From Brachybacterium endophyticum (GTDB lineage: Bacteria > Actinomycetota > Actinomycetes > Actinomycetales > Dermabacteraceae): 64,000 nucleotides of DNA. The stretch is taken from positions 279,553 to 343,552 of the forward strand of contig NZ_QFKX01000005.1 in NCBI RefSeq assembly GCF_003130585.1, read 5' to 3'. The translations under genes and the position numbers were made by a program. Of this stretch, positions 1 to 11,500 are shown piece after piece. How positions within the stretch are numbered: the first letter of the stretch is position 1; the number at the start of each line of letters is the position of its first letter. The notes under the pieces are model-generated. The model saw only the letters and a list, made by a program, of their open reading frames with translations. It was not told the DNA's origin and ran no database searches.

Positions 1-962
1 GGCCCGCCCGCGTCGACGGACCGCTTGGCGGCCTGCGGTCCTTCCTCAGCACCTGCCGCGTCGCCACGCGCGCCGTCGACGACATCTCCTTGAGGATCGA
101 CGACGGGGAGATCGTGGGCTACCTCGGTCCGAACGGCGCCGGAAAGTCGACCACGATCAAGATGCTCACCGGCATCCTCGTGCCGACCTCGGGTCACGTC
201 GAGGTCGAGGGCATCGTGCCGTGGAAGGACCGCCGCACCAACGCCCGCAACATCGGAGCCGTCTTCGGACAGCGCTCACAGTTGTGGACGGACCTGCCGC
301 TGCGTGACTCCTTCGAGCTGATCTCACGGCTCTACGGGCTCGGCCGGGCCGACTACCGACGCTCGCTCGAGGAGTTCGTGGACCTCCTGGAGATGGGCTC
401 CTTCCTGGACACGCCCGTGCGCTCGCTCTCGCTCGGCCAGCGCATGCGCGGCGACATCGTGGCAGCGATGCTCTACGAGCCACCCGTGCTCTACCTCGAC
501 GAACCCACCGTCGGACTGGACGTGGTGGCGAAGGTGCGGATCCGCGAGTTCATCGCCGAGCGCAACCGTGAACGGGGCACCACCGTGCTGCTGACCACCC
601 ACGACATCGCCGACATCGAGCAGCTCGCCCGCCGCGTGGTGATCATCGACGAGGGCCGAATCCTCTACGACGGCACCATCGAGGCGCTGCGGCGCGGCTA
701 CGCGCCCTACCGTGAACTCGTCGTGCGCACCCCACACGAGGTCCCGTTGGACGTGGCCGTCGATGGAATCGACGTGCGGGCGAGTCGGCGTGACGGCGAC
801 GAGGTCCTGTCCACGTTGCGCTTCGATCCGGTGCAGCTCGCGCCGCCAACGGCGATCAGCAGGGTCACCGACGCGCTCCCGGTCCTCGACATCACCTCCC
901 GCGAGCCCGACGTCGAGGACATCATCCGGCGGATCTACCTGGCCGGGAGCGTGGACGCATGA
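1..962 (+). CDS. ABC-2 type exporter, ATP-binding subunit (5' end outside window)
   Basis: ATPase that would power the two permeases downstream. The frame is open from the first bases of the window, so the true start lies upstream; a TTG at 90 is internal, because the residues before it (AVDDIS) are the usual beta-strand ahead of Walker A. Walker A GPNGAGKST lies near nt 126, the ABC signature LSLGQRMRGD near nt 430 and Walker B VLYLDEPT near nt 487. The family looks like the COG4586 ATPases, which pair with two ABC2_membrane_6-type permeases. The stop overlaps the next start (ATGA). The substrate cannot be told from the sequence; drug or lipid export is the usual guess. Confidence 0.9.
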   Translation, partial: PARVDGPLGGLRSFLSTCRVATRAVDDISLRIDDGEIVGYLGPNGAGKSTTIKMLTGILVPTSGHVEVEGIVPWKDRRTNARNIGAVFGQRSQLWTDLPLRDSFELISRLYGLGRADYRRSLEEFVDLLEMGSFLDTPVRSLSLGQRMRGDIVAAMLYEPPVLYLDEPTVGLDVVAKVRIREFIAERNRERGTTVLLTTHDIADIEQLARRVVIIDEGRILYDGTIEALRRGYAPYRELVVRTPHEVPLDVAVDGIDVRASRRDGDEVLSTLRFDPVQLAPPTAISRVTDALPVLDITSREPDVEDIIRRIYLAGSVDA

Positions 963-1837
963 CCGGGGGAGCGCAGAGCGCGGCGAATGTCCGCCCCCGT
1001 GTCCACAGGGCGCCGACTCGGACAGCGCGCCTGCCGGCGCCCCTCCTGCTGCGGGGGCTCGCCGCGAGCTGCAGGCAGGCCTGGCGGGCGCAGTTCGTGT
1101 TCCGTGCAGCGATCTGGAGCGGGATCGTGGGCGCGTGCCTCCAGGTCGTGCTGGTGTTCCTGGTCTGGCGGGCCGTCTACGGCACGCGCACGGAGGTCGC
1201 GGACGTCGATCATGCCAACGCGATCACCTACGCGATCCTCGGCGTTCTCGCCTCGATCGTCTTCCAACCATTCGTCTTCGACACCCTCTACGGGCGCCTG
1301 CGCACCGGAGCCATCGCCTTCGACGTGATGCGCCCGATCTCGGCCGTCCCCTCGGCGCTCGCGCAACAGGTGGGAGCCTCCCTCGCCCAGCTACCCGCAG
1401 TGCTCTGCGCCCTCGTGATCGGGCTCGCGATCGGGGCGATCGAACCTCCCGGCACCGTGGCTTCGGCACTGGCCTTCGCGGCCTCCCTCGCCCTGGGCTT
1501 CACGATCGTGCTGATCCTGAACTTCACGGTGGGGCTGGTGGGCTTCTGGACCCTCGAGGTCGGCGGCGCTTTCCTCATCTACCGGATGCTCGCGCAGTTC
1601 AGCTCGGGGGCGCTGATCCCGCTGTGGTTCATGCCCGGGGGTCTGCGCACAGCGCTCGAGCTGCTGCCCTTCTCAGCGCAGGTGTTCACCCCGCTGAGCA
1701 TCTACCTGGACCGCTCGCCGGGCGTTCACACGCTGCAGGCGATCGGTGGGCAGCTGATCTGGATCGTCGTGCTCGCGGCCCTGGCGGCACTCGTCTGGCG
1801 TCGGGCCGTACGCCGGCTGGTGATCTTCGGTGGCTGA
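959..1837 (+). CDS. ABC-2 type exporter permease, first subunit
   Basis: Integral membrane protein of 292 residues with about six hydrophobic segments after a basic N-terminus. A stretch near residues 195-240 (FSSGALIPLWFMPGG, then LPFSAQVFTPLSIYL) resembles the ABC2_membrane_6 (DUF990) permeases that occur in pairs next to a COG4586-type ATPase. It starts at the ATG that overlaps the ATPase stop and overlaps the second permease by 8 bases, so the three genes are almost certainly translationally coupled and form one heteromeric transporter. The transported substrate is unknown. Confidence 0.85.
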   Translation: MTGGAQSAANVRPRVHRAPTRTARLPAPLLLRGLAASCRQAWRAQFVFRAAIWSGIVGACLQVVLVFLVWRAVYGTRTEVADVDHANAITYAILGVLASIVFQPFVFDTLYGRLRTGAIAFDVMRPISAVPSALAQQVGASLAQLPAVLCALVIGLAIGAIEPPGTVASALAFAASLALGFTIVLILNFTVGLVGFWTLEVGGAFLIYRMLAQFSSGALIPLWFMPGGLRTALELLPFSAQVFTPLSIYLDRSPGVHTLQAIGGQLIWIVVLAALAALVWRRAVRRLVIFGG

Positions 1838-2693
1838 GACGATCGCGCCCCGCCCCGCCTCGACAGCGACGTGGAGAACGCTCGCCCGGCCCGTGCCGCT
1901 CTGGCGCAGCTACGCTGCGCTCCTGCAGGGCACCTGGCGCAGCATGCGCGTCCACCGAGTGAACCTCGTGGTGACCTTCCTGGGCAGCGCCGCGCTGCAG
2001 GGCACGCAACTGGCCTTCATCGGGGTGCTTCTGCACGCCTTCGGGGCGATCGCCGGCTGGAGCGTCGGCGAAGTCGCCCTGCTGTACGGACTGCGACTGA
2101 CGGCGCACGGCGTGTGCACGATCAATTTCGGGCAGCATCGCGGCAGCGCGCAGGCCATCCGCAACGGTGAATGGGATCGCTACCTGCTGCGCCCTGTCTC
2201 CCCGCTGGTCCAGATGCTCACGCGGTACTTCAACCCCGGGACCATCGGCGATCTCGTGCTGGGGCTCGCGATCCTGGTGACAGCCGCCCAGCTGGTCGAC
2301 GTCACCTGGACCTCCGGGCGCATCCTCTACCTGGTCCTCGCGGCGGTCGGCGGCGGGCTCGTCGAGGCGGGCCTGCAGATCGGCATCTCCGGGCTGGACT
2401 TCCGCTGGGGGCCGGTGACCCGCATCAAGGACACCATCGACCGCGTGCTGACCGACTTCGGCGCGTATCCGATGTCGATCTTCGGAACCGTGGGCAACTG
2501 GCTGCTGACCTTCCTCGTCCCGCTCGCCTTCATGGCCTACCTGCCGATGACCGTGCTGCTGGGCCGCACCGACGAGCTGGTGGTTCCACTCCTGTTCGCG
2601 CAACTCTCGCCGTTCGTCGGGCCACTGGTCCTTCGCGCGGGCATCCTCGTGTTCAGCCGAATGTCCCGCTGGTACTCGAGCCCCGGCAACTGA
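1830..2693 (+). CDS. ABC-2 type exporter permease, second subunit
   Basis: Second permease of the exporter, 287 residues, about six membrane segments, GTG start inside the 3' end of the first permease. It is similar in size and hydropathy to its neighbour but distinct in sequence, as expected for the COG4587/COG3694 pair of one transporter. Features include a short loop rich in charged residues near RGSAQAIRNGEWDRYLLRP, which resembles the cytoplasmic coupling region of this family. A strong hairpin follows and ends the operon. The substrate is not known. Confidence 0.85.
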   Translation: MAETIAPRPASTATWRTLARPVPLWRSYAALLQGTWRSMRVHRVNLVVTFLGSAALQGTQLAFIGVLLHAFGAIAGWSVGEVALLYGLRLTAHGVCTINFGQHRGSAQAIRNGEWDRYLLRPVSPLVQMLTRYFNPGTIGDLVLGLAILVTAAQLVDVTWTSGRILYLVLAAVGGGLVEAGLQIGISGLDFRWGPVTRIKDTIDRVLTDFGAYPMSIFGTVGNWLLTFLVPLAFMAYLPMTVLLGRTDELVVPLLFAQLSPFVGPLVLRAGILVFSRMSRWYSSPGN

Positions 2694-2751
2694 GCCCTGT
2701 GACGCCGTGCCGCCCACCTGCCACGGACCCCGCGCCTCGCGCCTCGCGCAC

Positions 2752-2788
2752 GAACGGCCGCCCCGGCGGAAGCCGGGAGCGGCCGTTC
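2752..2788. terminator. Bidirectional intrinsic terminator-like hairpin
   Basis: A perfect 10-bp stem (2752-2761 with 2779-2788) is extended by a 5-bp inner CCCGG/CCGGG stem with one bulged base and a 6-nt loop. It lies between two convergent genes (ABC permease and FMN reductase) and has no long U-tract, as is common in G+C-rich actinobacteria. Confidence 0.75.
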
Positions 2789-2831
2789 ATGATCTCTGCA
2801 GGGCCGTCGAGCCCTGCCTGTCTCCGGCGTC

Positions 2832-3374
2832 TCAGCCGACGGGCTGGAGCGCCTTCTGCTCGAGCACCACGATGCCGTCGCGCAGCTGCGCGGTCTTCTC
2901 CTCGCGCACGAACAGCTCGCCCTCGACCGAGAGGTCCTCGCGGAAGCCGAGTCCGATCGTGTCCACGACCTCGCTGCCCACGCGGGTCATCAGGGACTCC
3001 AGCATCGGCAGGACCTCGCCGGCCTCGCCCCAGCCGTAGCCGACCAGCAGCAGCGGCAGGCCGCTCCACTCGTTGTAGAGGAAGTCGACGGCGTTCTTGA
3101 GCGCACCGGTGTAGGCGCCGTTGTACTGCGGGGTGAGGATCACCGCGGCGTCGAGCGAGCCGATGCGCTCGCCCCAGCTGCGTCCGTGATCGGTGGTCTT
3201 GTCCGCACCGGACTTCGGGCTCTGGGGCTCGTCGAAGGCGGGGAGCGCGATGTCCTTCAGATCGATGACGTCGATCTCGAAGCGCTCGTCGACGGCGGAC
3301 GAGACCCACTGGGCCACATGGTCCGCGACGCGGTTCGGACGAGCACTGGAGACGATGATGCCGAGCTTGGCCAT
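2832..3374 (-). CDS. NAD(P)H-dependent FMN reductase family protein
   Basis: Flavodoxin-fold oxidoreductase of 180 residues. The N-terminus has the FMN phosphate-binding loop typical of the NADPH-dependent FMN reductase family (IIVSSARPNRVADHVAQW), and the middle has the conserved stretch LTPQYNGAYTGALKNAVDFL, in which the usual PEYN is PQYN. Such enzymes reduce free FMN, quinones or azo compounds with NAD(P)H in the cytoplasm. The gene stands alone, convergent with the ABC exporter and divergent from the HIT gene. The physiological substrate is uncertain. Confidence 0.88.
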   Translation of the reverse strand: MAKLGIIVSSARPNRVADHVAQWVSSAVDERFEIDVIDLKDIALPAFDEPQSPKSGADKTTDHGRSWGERIGSLDAAVILTPQYNGAYTGALKNAVDFLYNEWSGLPLLLVGYGWGEAGEVLPMLESLMTRVGSEVVDTIGLGFREDLSVEGELFVREEKTAQLRDGIVVLEQKALQPVG

Positions 3375-3508
3375 GGGGGGAGGACCTCACGAAGTAGTTG
3401 ACGAATGAACCATTCCGGACCAGTCAACGCCGAACCTGCCGAAGAATTCCAGGACTGTGAACCACCTGTGGTCGATTGCACGTCCGTGCCCGCACTCCAC
3501 GCGGCCCG

Positions 3509-3514
3509 TAGAAT
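3509..3514 (+). promoter_or_regulatory. -10 element of a leaderless promoter (HIT gene)
   Basis: TAGAAT ends exactly 7 nt before ATG 3522, so transcription would begin at or beside the start codon. No Shine-Dalgarno sequence precedes this ATG. No clear -35 at the right distance is seen. Confidence 0.55.
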
Positions 3515-3521
3515 CGGCGTC

Positions 3522-3877
3522 ATGATGAGCACCGATCAGCACACCGAGACCGAGTGCGTCTTCTGCAGGATCGTCGGCGGGGAGATCCCCTCCGAGCGCG
3601 TCCACGAGGACGACCAGGTGATCGCCTTCAAGGACCTCGCCCCCAAGGCGCCGGTCCACGTGCTCGTCGTCCCGCGCGCACACCTGCGGGACGTCCGCGA
3701 GCTCTCCGAGGACCCGGAGCTGCTCGCCCACGTCACCCGGGTCGCGGGTCGTCTCGCCGACGATCTGGCCGACGGCGAGTTCCGCCTCATCTTCAACACC
3801 GGCGCGAGCGCCGGGCAGACCGTCTTCCACGTGCATGCGCACGTGCTCGCGGGCACCCAGCTCACAGAAGGACAGAT

Positions 3878-3881
<4 letters not shown>
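3522..3881 (+). CDS. HIT family nucleotide hydrolase
   Basis: Histidine-triad protein of 119 residues. The family motif HVHAHV is at the C-terminal end, and CVFCRIV opens the fold as in HINT-type proteins, which hydrolyse AMP-lysine and related phosphoramidates. An open frame extends 39 codons upstream, but I chose ATG 3522 (a second ATG follows at 3525) because the homology begins there and a -10 element lies 7 nt before it. It heads a tight cluster: its TGA overlaps the GTG start of phoH. HIT-PhoH-YbeY-CorC-Era is a conserved actinobacterial order linked to RNA and ribosome maintenance. Confidence 0.9.
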
Positions 3882-4938
<1,057 letters not shown>

Positions 4939-4942
<4 letters not shown>

Positions 4943-5406
4943 GCATCGAGGTCCGCAACGAGACCACCACCCGGGTCGACGAGCGGGAGTTCGTCGACCT
5001 CTCCCGCTTCGTCCTCGAGCAGATGCACATGCACCCGCTCACGGAGCTCTCGATCCTGTTCATCGACGAGTCGGCGATGGAGCAGCTGCACATCCAGTGG
5101 ATGGACGAGCCCGGCCCCACCGACGTGCTGAGCTTCCCGATGGACGAGCTCAGTCCCGGCTCGGAGGACGCGCCCGCCCCGGAGGGTCTGCTCGGCGACA
5201 TCGCGATCTGCCCCACGGTCGCCGCCTCCCGGGCCGCCTCCGCCGGCCACAGCGCGATCGAGGAGATGCTGCTGCTGGCCACCCACGGCATGTTGCACCT
5301 GATGGGCTACGACCACGCCGAGGAGGAGGAACGCACGGTCATGTTCGACCTCCAGCGCCGACTGCTGCTGACGTTCCTCGCCTCCCGCGGCAAGGACACC
5401 GAGTGA
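4939..5406 (+). CDS. ybeY: Endoribonuclease YbeY (16S rRNA maturation)
   Basis: Single-strand-specific metallo-endoribonuclease of 155 residues that takes part in 16S rRNA 3'-end processing and ribosome quality control. The zinc motif HGMLHLMGYDH (H-x3-H-x5-H) is complete near residues 115-125, and the LSFPMDE segment that precedes it in the family is present. It overlaps phoH by 4 bases and the CorC-like gene by 4 bases, so all are likely translated from one transcript. Confidence 0.96.
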
Positions 5407-6785
5407 CAGCACTGCTGCTGGTCCTCATCCCGCTGGCCGTCCTGGGCATGGTCTGCGGCGGTCTGCTCTCGGCCGCCGACGCCGCCCTGCTGGGCACCTC
5501 GCGCGCCGCCCTCGAGCGCCACCTCGAGGAGGCCGAGTCGCCCGAGCGGGTGCGTCGGCGCGTGCTGCACCAGCACGAGGACGCCCCGCACACCCTGGCC
5601 GCGATCAGCCTGGGCCGCGTGATCTCCGAGTCGATCATGGCGGTCGCGATCACCGCGATCGTGTTCGAGACCATGCACGGGTGGGTCCTGCCCACCCTGC
5701 TGTCGGTCGCGATCGCCGTCGTCGGCTCGTTCCTGGTGGTCTCCGTCTCGCCGAGGACCGTCGGCCGCAGGCGGCCCGAGCGCTTCTCGGTGCTGCTGTC
5801 CGGGCTGATCAGCGTGGCGCGGAACCTGCTGGGTCCGCTCGCGCGACTGATGATCCACGTGGGTTCCGCGTTCACGCCGGGCGGGAAGATCTCGGGCGGC
5901 CCGTACGCGACCGAGGCCGAGCTGCGCCAGTACGTGGACCGCGCCATGGAGAACGAGGAGCTCGAGGACACCGAGCGCGACATGATCCAGGGCGTCTTCG
6001 ACCTCGGCGACACGCTCGTGCGCGAGATCATGGTGCCCCGCACGGACATCGTCACGGTCACCGCCGCGACCACCGCCGAGAAGGCCATGCGTCTGTTCGT
6101 GCGCTCGGGCTACTCGCGCATCCCGGTGATCGGCGAGACGGTCGACGACCTCCAGGGCGTCCTCTACGTCAAGGACGTCATGCGCACCATTCACTCGCCC
6201 TGGGACCCCAGCCCCGAACGCCCGGTGGACCAGCTCATGCGCGCCCCGATGGTGCTGCCCGAGTTCCTCGGGGCGGACGAAGTCCTGCACGCCATGCAGA
6301 CCCGGCGCGTGCACATCGCGATCCTCGTCGAGGAGTACGGCGGGGTCTCCGGCATGGTCACCATCGAGGACGTCCTCGAGGAGATCGTGGGCGAGATCGC
6401 CGACGAGCACGACCGGGCGGAGCTTCGCATCGAGGAGCTCGAGGACGGCGTCTTCCGGGTCCCGGCTCGCGAGAGCATATCCACCGCGGGAGAGCTGTTC
6501 GGCCTGGACATCGAGGACGAGGACGTCGACACCGTCGGCGGACTCCTCACCAAGTCGCTCGGACGCATCCCCATCATCGGCTCGGAGTCCGACGCGCTCG
6601 GGCTGCGCCTGGTGGCCGACCGCACCGGCGGCCGACGCAAGCAGCTGGCGACCGTCCTGGTCAGCAGGACCCCCAAGGAGGAGCGGGAGGACACCCGGAC
6701 CGGCTCCGTCCCCGTCGTCGACCCCGGGACGAGCAGCGAGACGACGGGGCAGAGCGCGTCCGTCCAGGAGGAGGAGCATGCCTGA
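5403..6785 (+). CDS. CorC/HlyC family membrane protein with CBS pair
   Basis: Membrane protein of 460 residues in three parts: an N-terminal DUF21 domain with about four hydrophobic segments (residues 1-145), a CBS pair (roughly 195-330, with EIMVPRTDIVTV and VEEYGGVSGMVTIEDV) and a C-terminal CorC/HlyC domain. Relatives take part in magnesium and cobalt efflux or resistance. The GTG start overlaps the ybeY stop; a frame open further upstream is only the shadow of ybeY. The C-terminal tail is Ser/Thr/Glu-rich and low in complexity. It overlaps era by 8 bases. Confidence 0.92.
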   Translation: MTALLLVLIPLAVLGMVCGGLLSAADAALLGTSRAALERHLEEAESPERVRRRVLHQHEDAPHTLAAISLGRVISESIMAVAITAIVFETMHGWVLPTLLSVAIAVVGSFLVVSVSPRTVGRRRPERFSVLLSGLISVARNLLGPLARLMIHVGSAFTPGGKISGGPYATEAELRQYVDRAMENEELEDTERDMIQGVFDLGDTLVREIMVPRTDIVTVTAATTAEKAMRLFVRSGYSRIPVIGETVDDLQGVLYVKDVMRTIHSPWDPSPERPVDQLMRAPMVLPEFLGADEVLHAMQTRRVHIAILVEEYGGVSGMVTIEDVLEEIVGEIADEHDRAELRIEELEDGVFRVPARESISTAGELFGLDIEDEDVDTVGGLLTKSLGRIPIIGSESDALGLRLVADRTGGRRKQLATVLVSRTPKEEREDTRTGSVPVVDPGTSSETTGQSASVQEEEHA

Positions 6786-7752
6786 GAGCACCACCGAGTC
6801 AACGCCCGCGGGGGCGCCGTCCGAGCATCGCGCCGGGTTCGTCGCCCTGGTCGGGCGCCCGAACGTCGGCAAGTCGACGCTCACGAACGCCCTGGTGGGC
6901 GAGAAGGTCGCGATCACCTCCTCGAAGCCGCAGACCACTCGCCGGGCGATCCGAGGGATCCTCACCCGTGAGGACGCCCAGGTCGTCCTCGTGGACACCC
7001 CCGGCGTGCACCGCCCGCGCACGCTGCTGGGGGAGAGGCTGAACGATCTGGTGCGCGAGACGCTCACCGAGGTCGACGTGGTCGGCTTCTGCCTGCCCGC
7101 CGATCAGAAGATCGGGCCGGGCGACCGCTTCATCGCCGAGGACCTCGCCGAGATGCGTCGCGGACGGCGGGGCCCCAAGTTCGTCGCCGTCGTCACCAAG
7201 TGCGACCTGGTGGGGTCGCAGCGCATCGCCGAGCACCTGATCGACGTGGACCAGCTCCTGGACGTCGACGCGATCGTGCCCATCAGCGCCGTCACCGGAC
7301 GTCAGGTCGAGGACCTGGTGTCGGTGATCGCGGGACTGCTGCCCGAGAGTCCGCAGCTCTATCCCGACGGGACGCTCACCGAGGAGAGCGACGAGGACCG
7401 CATCGCCGAGCTGATCCGCGAGGCCGCGCTCGAGGGCGTCCGCGACGAGCTGCCCCATTCGATCGCGGTGGTCGTCGAGGAGATCGCCGAGACCGATCCC
7501 GACGGCGATCCCTTCGCCGAGGTGGAGCCCGGTCAGGGTCGACTGGTGGTGCGGGCGAGCCTGTTCGTCGAGCGGGACAGCCAGAAGGGCATCATCATCG
7601 GCCGCGGCGGCTCCCGCCTGCGAGAGGTGGGGGCCAGCGCCCGCGAGGAGATCAACGCCCTGCTGGGCCGTCGCATCCACCTGGACCTGCGGATCAAGGT
7701 CGCCAAGGACTGGCAGCGCGACCCCCGCCAGCTGGGACGGCTCGGATTCTGA
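6778..7752 (+). CDS. era: GTPase Era
   Basis: Ribosome-assembly GTPase of 324 residues that binds the 3' end of 16S rRNA. G1 GRPNVGKST, G3 DTPGVHRPRTLLG and the G4-like VTKCDL are present in the GTPase domain. A C-terminal KH domain carries GIIIGRGGSRLREVG near residue 270. G4 is TKCD rather than NKxD, as in many actinobacterial Era proteins. The first 20 residues are a low-complexity extension. It closes the phoH-ybeY-corC-era operon; the leucine leader promoter begins about 30 bases later. Confidence 0.96.
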   Translation: MPESTTESTPAGAPSEHRAGFVALVGRPNVGKSTLTNALVGEKVAITSSKPQTTRRAIRGILTREDAQVVLVDTPGVHRPRTLLGERLNDLVRETLTEVDVVGFCLPADQKIGPGDRFIAEDLAEMRRGRRGPKFVAVVTKCDLVGSQRIAEHLIDVDQLLDVDAIVPISAVTGRQVEDLVSVIAGLLPESPQLYPDGTLTEESDEDRIAELIREAALEGVRDELPHSIAVVVEEIAETDPDGDPFAEVEPGQGRLVVRASLFVERDSQKGIIIGRGGSRLREVGASAREEINALLGRRIHLDLRIKVAKDWQRDPRQLGRLGF

Positions 7753-7781
7753 GACGGTTCGAACGCCCCGTGAGCCGGGTG

Positions 7782-7787
7782 TACGGT
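7782..7787 (+). promoter_or_regulatory. -10 element of the leuA leader transcript
   Basis: TACGGT ends 7 nt before ATG 7795 of the leader peptide, which would make the leader peptide itself leaderless. A weak -35 (TTCGAA at 7758-7763) lies 18 nt upstream. Confidence 0.5.
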
Positions 7788-7794
7788 GGCGCAC

Positions 7795-7822
7795 ATGCCG
7801 GGAACGATCCTCCTGCTTAGCC

Positions 7823-7839
<17 letters not shown>
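7795..7839 (+). CDS. Leucine leader peptide upstream of leuA
   Basis: A 14-codon open frame reading MPGTILLLSRRVEA. Codons 5-8 are Ile-Leu-Leu-Leu (ATC CTC CTG CTT; CTT is rare at this G+C content). It lies in the 159-nt era-leuA gap and ends 72 nt before leuA. A run of regulatory codons in a short upstream frame is the classic sign of ribosome-mediated control by leucyl-tRNA charging, and leader peptides before leuA have been predicted in other actinobacteria. No ribosome binding site is seen; a -10 element 7 nt upstream suggests leaderless translation. Confidence 0.7.
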
Positions 7840-9753
<1,914 letters not shown>

Positions 9754-9788
9754 ACTACGGGCCCGCGACACGCGGGTCGGGAGCGCAC

Positions 9789-9821
9789 GAGGGGTCGACG
9801 GGCACGCACCGTCGGCCCCTC
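9789..9821 (+). terminator. Terminator-like hairpin after leuA
   Basis: A 13-bp stem (9789-9801 with 9809-9821, one G-U pair) and a 7-nt loop, 35 nt after the leuA stop. No U-tract follows. Confidence 0.65.
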
Positions 9822-9915
9822 GCCCGTCATCGGGAGGGGACAGCCGGGGTGGCAGGGACGCAGGCCCGGGGAGAGCAGGAGCGCCGGAGCCCTGTTGCGC
9901 CGGGAGAACCCTCCG

Positions 9916-9921
9916 TATGCT
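9916..9921 (+). promoter_or_regulatory. -10 element of a leaderless promoter (DUF1801 gene)
   Basis: TATGCT ends 6 nt before ATG 9928, and no Shine-Dalgarno sequence is present. TTGCGC at 9895-9900 could be a -35 with a short 15-nt spacer. Confidence 0.5.
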
Positions 9922-9927
9922 CCGTGC

Positions 9928-10344
9928 ATGGCCCACGTGGTGAAGACCCGACCGACCGACCAGGATCCCGCCGCCTACTGCACGCAGCTGCCCACGGCCC
10001 GGCGCCGCGAGGAGGGCGCCCGGCTGCTGTCGATGTTCAGGGAGGTGACGCGAGAGGATCCCGTCATGTGGGGCCCCAGCATGATCGGCTACGGGACGAT
10101 GGAGTACCGCGGCAAGACCTCCCACGGCACCTGGTTCCGGGTGGGCTTCAGCCCGCGCAAGGCCGCCCTCTCGCTGTACGGGCTCCAGGGCGGCGAGGCG
10201 GCGGAGGAGCTGCTCGGACAGCTGGGGAAGCACCGACGCGGCGCGGGGTGCGTCTACGTCACCTCGCTGCGGGACGTCGACGAGGCGGTGCTGCGCGCGC
10301 TGATCTCCCTCGCCTGGCGGGGGGAGGACTCCGGTTCCTGCTGA
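9928..10344 (+). CDS. DUF1801 domain-containing protein
   Basis: Small cytoplasmic protein of 138 residues with the DUF1801 fold (YdhG-like). Typical stretches are RREEGARLLSMFREVTREDPVMWGPSMIGYG and, after it, the conserved YGLQ segment. The function of the family is not known. ATG 9928 was chosen over an in-frame ATG 33 bases upstream because the homology starts there and a -10 element lies just before it. The last 91 bases overlap, tail to tail, the end of the EamA gene on the other strand. Confidence 0.85.
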   Translation: MAHVVKTRPTDQDPAAYCTQLPTARRREEGARLLSMFREVTREDPVMWGPSMIGYGTMEYRGKTSHGTWFRVGFSPRKAALSLYGLQGGEAAEELLGQLGKHRRGAGCVYVTSLRDVDEAVLRALISLAWRGEDSGSC

Positions 10345-11390
10345 GCAGGCCCGTCCGGATCCCCCTCCGCGAGATCCGGCGCGAAGAACTCCCCGGTGAC
10401 CGCCTCCGGTTCGGCGATGGCCTGGACCGGAAGGACGGCGGGCGACTCCGCGTGACCCGTGGGATCCGCGGGACTTGCCGCCGCGCCGGGGGCGACGACC
10501 TCGGGCGTGGCCTCCGACTGCTCGGCACGCTCGGCGGTCAGGGTGGTGCCCGCGCTCGCGGCGACCACGAGGACGACGGCCGCCACGCCGTAGCCGCTCG
10601 GCATCTGCGCCAGCAGCAGGGCCCCCGCGATCGTCGCGATCGCCGGCTCGAGGCTCAGCAGGATGCCGAACACGTTGCGCGGCAGTCGGCGCAGCGCAGC
10701 GAGCTCGAGACTGTAGGGGATCACCGATGCCAGCAGGGCGGTCCCGGCCCCGAGCGCCAGCAGGGAGGGGTGCGCGATCGCCGTCAGCACGCCGCTCCCG
10801 CCCATCGGCGCGAGCACGAGCGCGCCGATGGCGACGGCCACGGCGAGCCCTCCCTGGCCGGGAACCTCCCTGCCCACACGTGCACTGGCGAGCACGTACA
10901 GAGCCCAGAACACCCCGGCGATCAGGGCGAAGAGCACCCCCAGCGGGTTGAGCTCCCCGATCCCCATCAGGCTCTCGACCCCGAACAGCCCCACCCCGAG
11001 CAGGGCCAGCAGCACGCAGAGGAGGTCGGCCCCGCGCCGGGAGAGGATCGCGGAGAGCACGAGCGGACCCAGGAACTCGATGGCGACGGCCGTCCCCAAC
11101 GGGATCCGGTCGATGGCGGCGTAGAACGAGCCGTTCATGCCGCCCATGGCGAGTCCGAACAGCACCACGGAGCGCCACTGCCCACGACGCCAGCGATGCA
11201 CGGCGGGCCGCACCAGCACGAGCAGGATCACAGCGGCGATGCCGAGGCGCAGCACGGTCACGCCCCACGACCCCAGCGCGGGGAACAGGTGGGCGGCCAG
11301 TGCGGCGCCGAACTGCAGGGACGTGCAGGATCCCAGGATCATCAGCACCGCGGAGCCGTGGGTTCCGGAACGAGTGGGGGAGGAGGTCAC
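10254..11390 (-). CDS. EamA/RhtA-type DMT superfamily transporter
   Basis: Inner membrane exporter of 378 residues. Ten hydrophobic segments in two EamA repeats occupy roughly residues 15-290, with RIPLGTAVAIEFLGPL and ALYVLASARVG in the pattern of RhtA-like threonine/homoserine exporters. A hydrophilic C-terminal tail of about 90 residues rich in Ala, Glu, Pro and Ser is unusual and overlaps the DUF1801 gene. I chose GTG 11390 (weak GGGGAAG upstream); Met at about residue 16 is an alternative. A LysR gene is divergent and 110 bases away, which suggests that it controls this exporter. The substrate is unknown, probably an amino acid or other metabolite. Confidence 0.85.
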   Translation of the reverse strand: MTSSPTRSGTHGSAVLMILGSCTSLQFGAALAAHLFPALGSWGVTVLRLGIAAVILLVLVRPAVHRWRRGQWRSVVLFGLAMGGMNGSFYAAIDRIPLGTAVAIEFLGPLVLSAILSRRGADLLCVLLALLGVGLFGVESLMGIGELNPLGVLFALIAGVFWALYVLASARVGREVPGQGGLAVAVAIGALVLAPMGGSGVLTAIAHPSLLALGAGTALLASVIPYSLELAALRRLPRNVFGILLSLEPAIATIAGALLLAQMPSGYGVAAVVLVVAASAGTTLTAERAEQSEATPEVVAPGAAASPADPTGHAESPAVLPVQAIAEPEAVTGEFFAPDLAEGDPDGPAQQEPESSPRQAREISARSTASSTSRSEVT

Positions 11391-11500
11391 GCACTCAGTC
11401 TTCCCCGTTGCCACCCCGGGCGAAAGATCAGCAGAGTGAGAGTTCGTGAGGGATATCGTGAAGCAGAGCCGAACGATCCCTCGAGGGCAGGAGATCCCCG

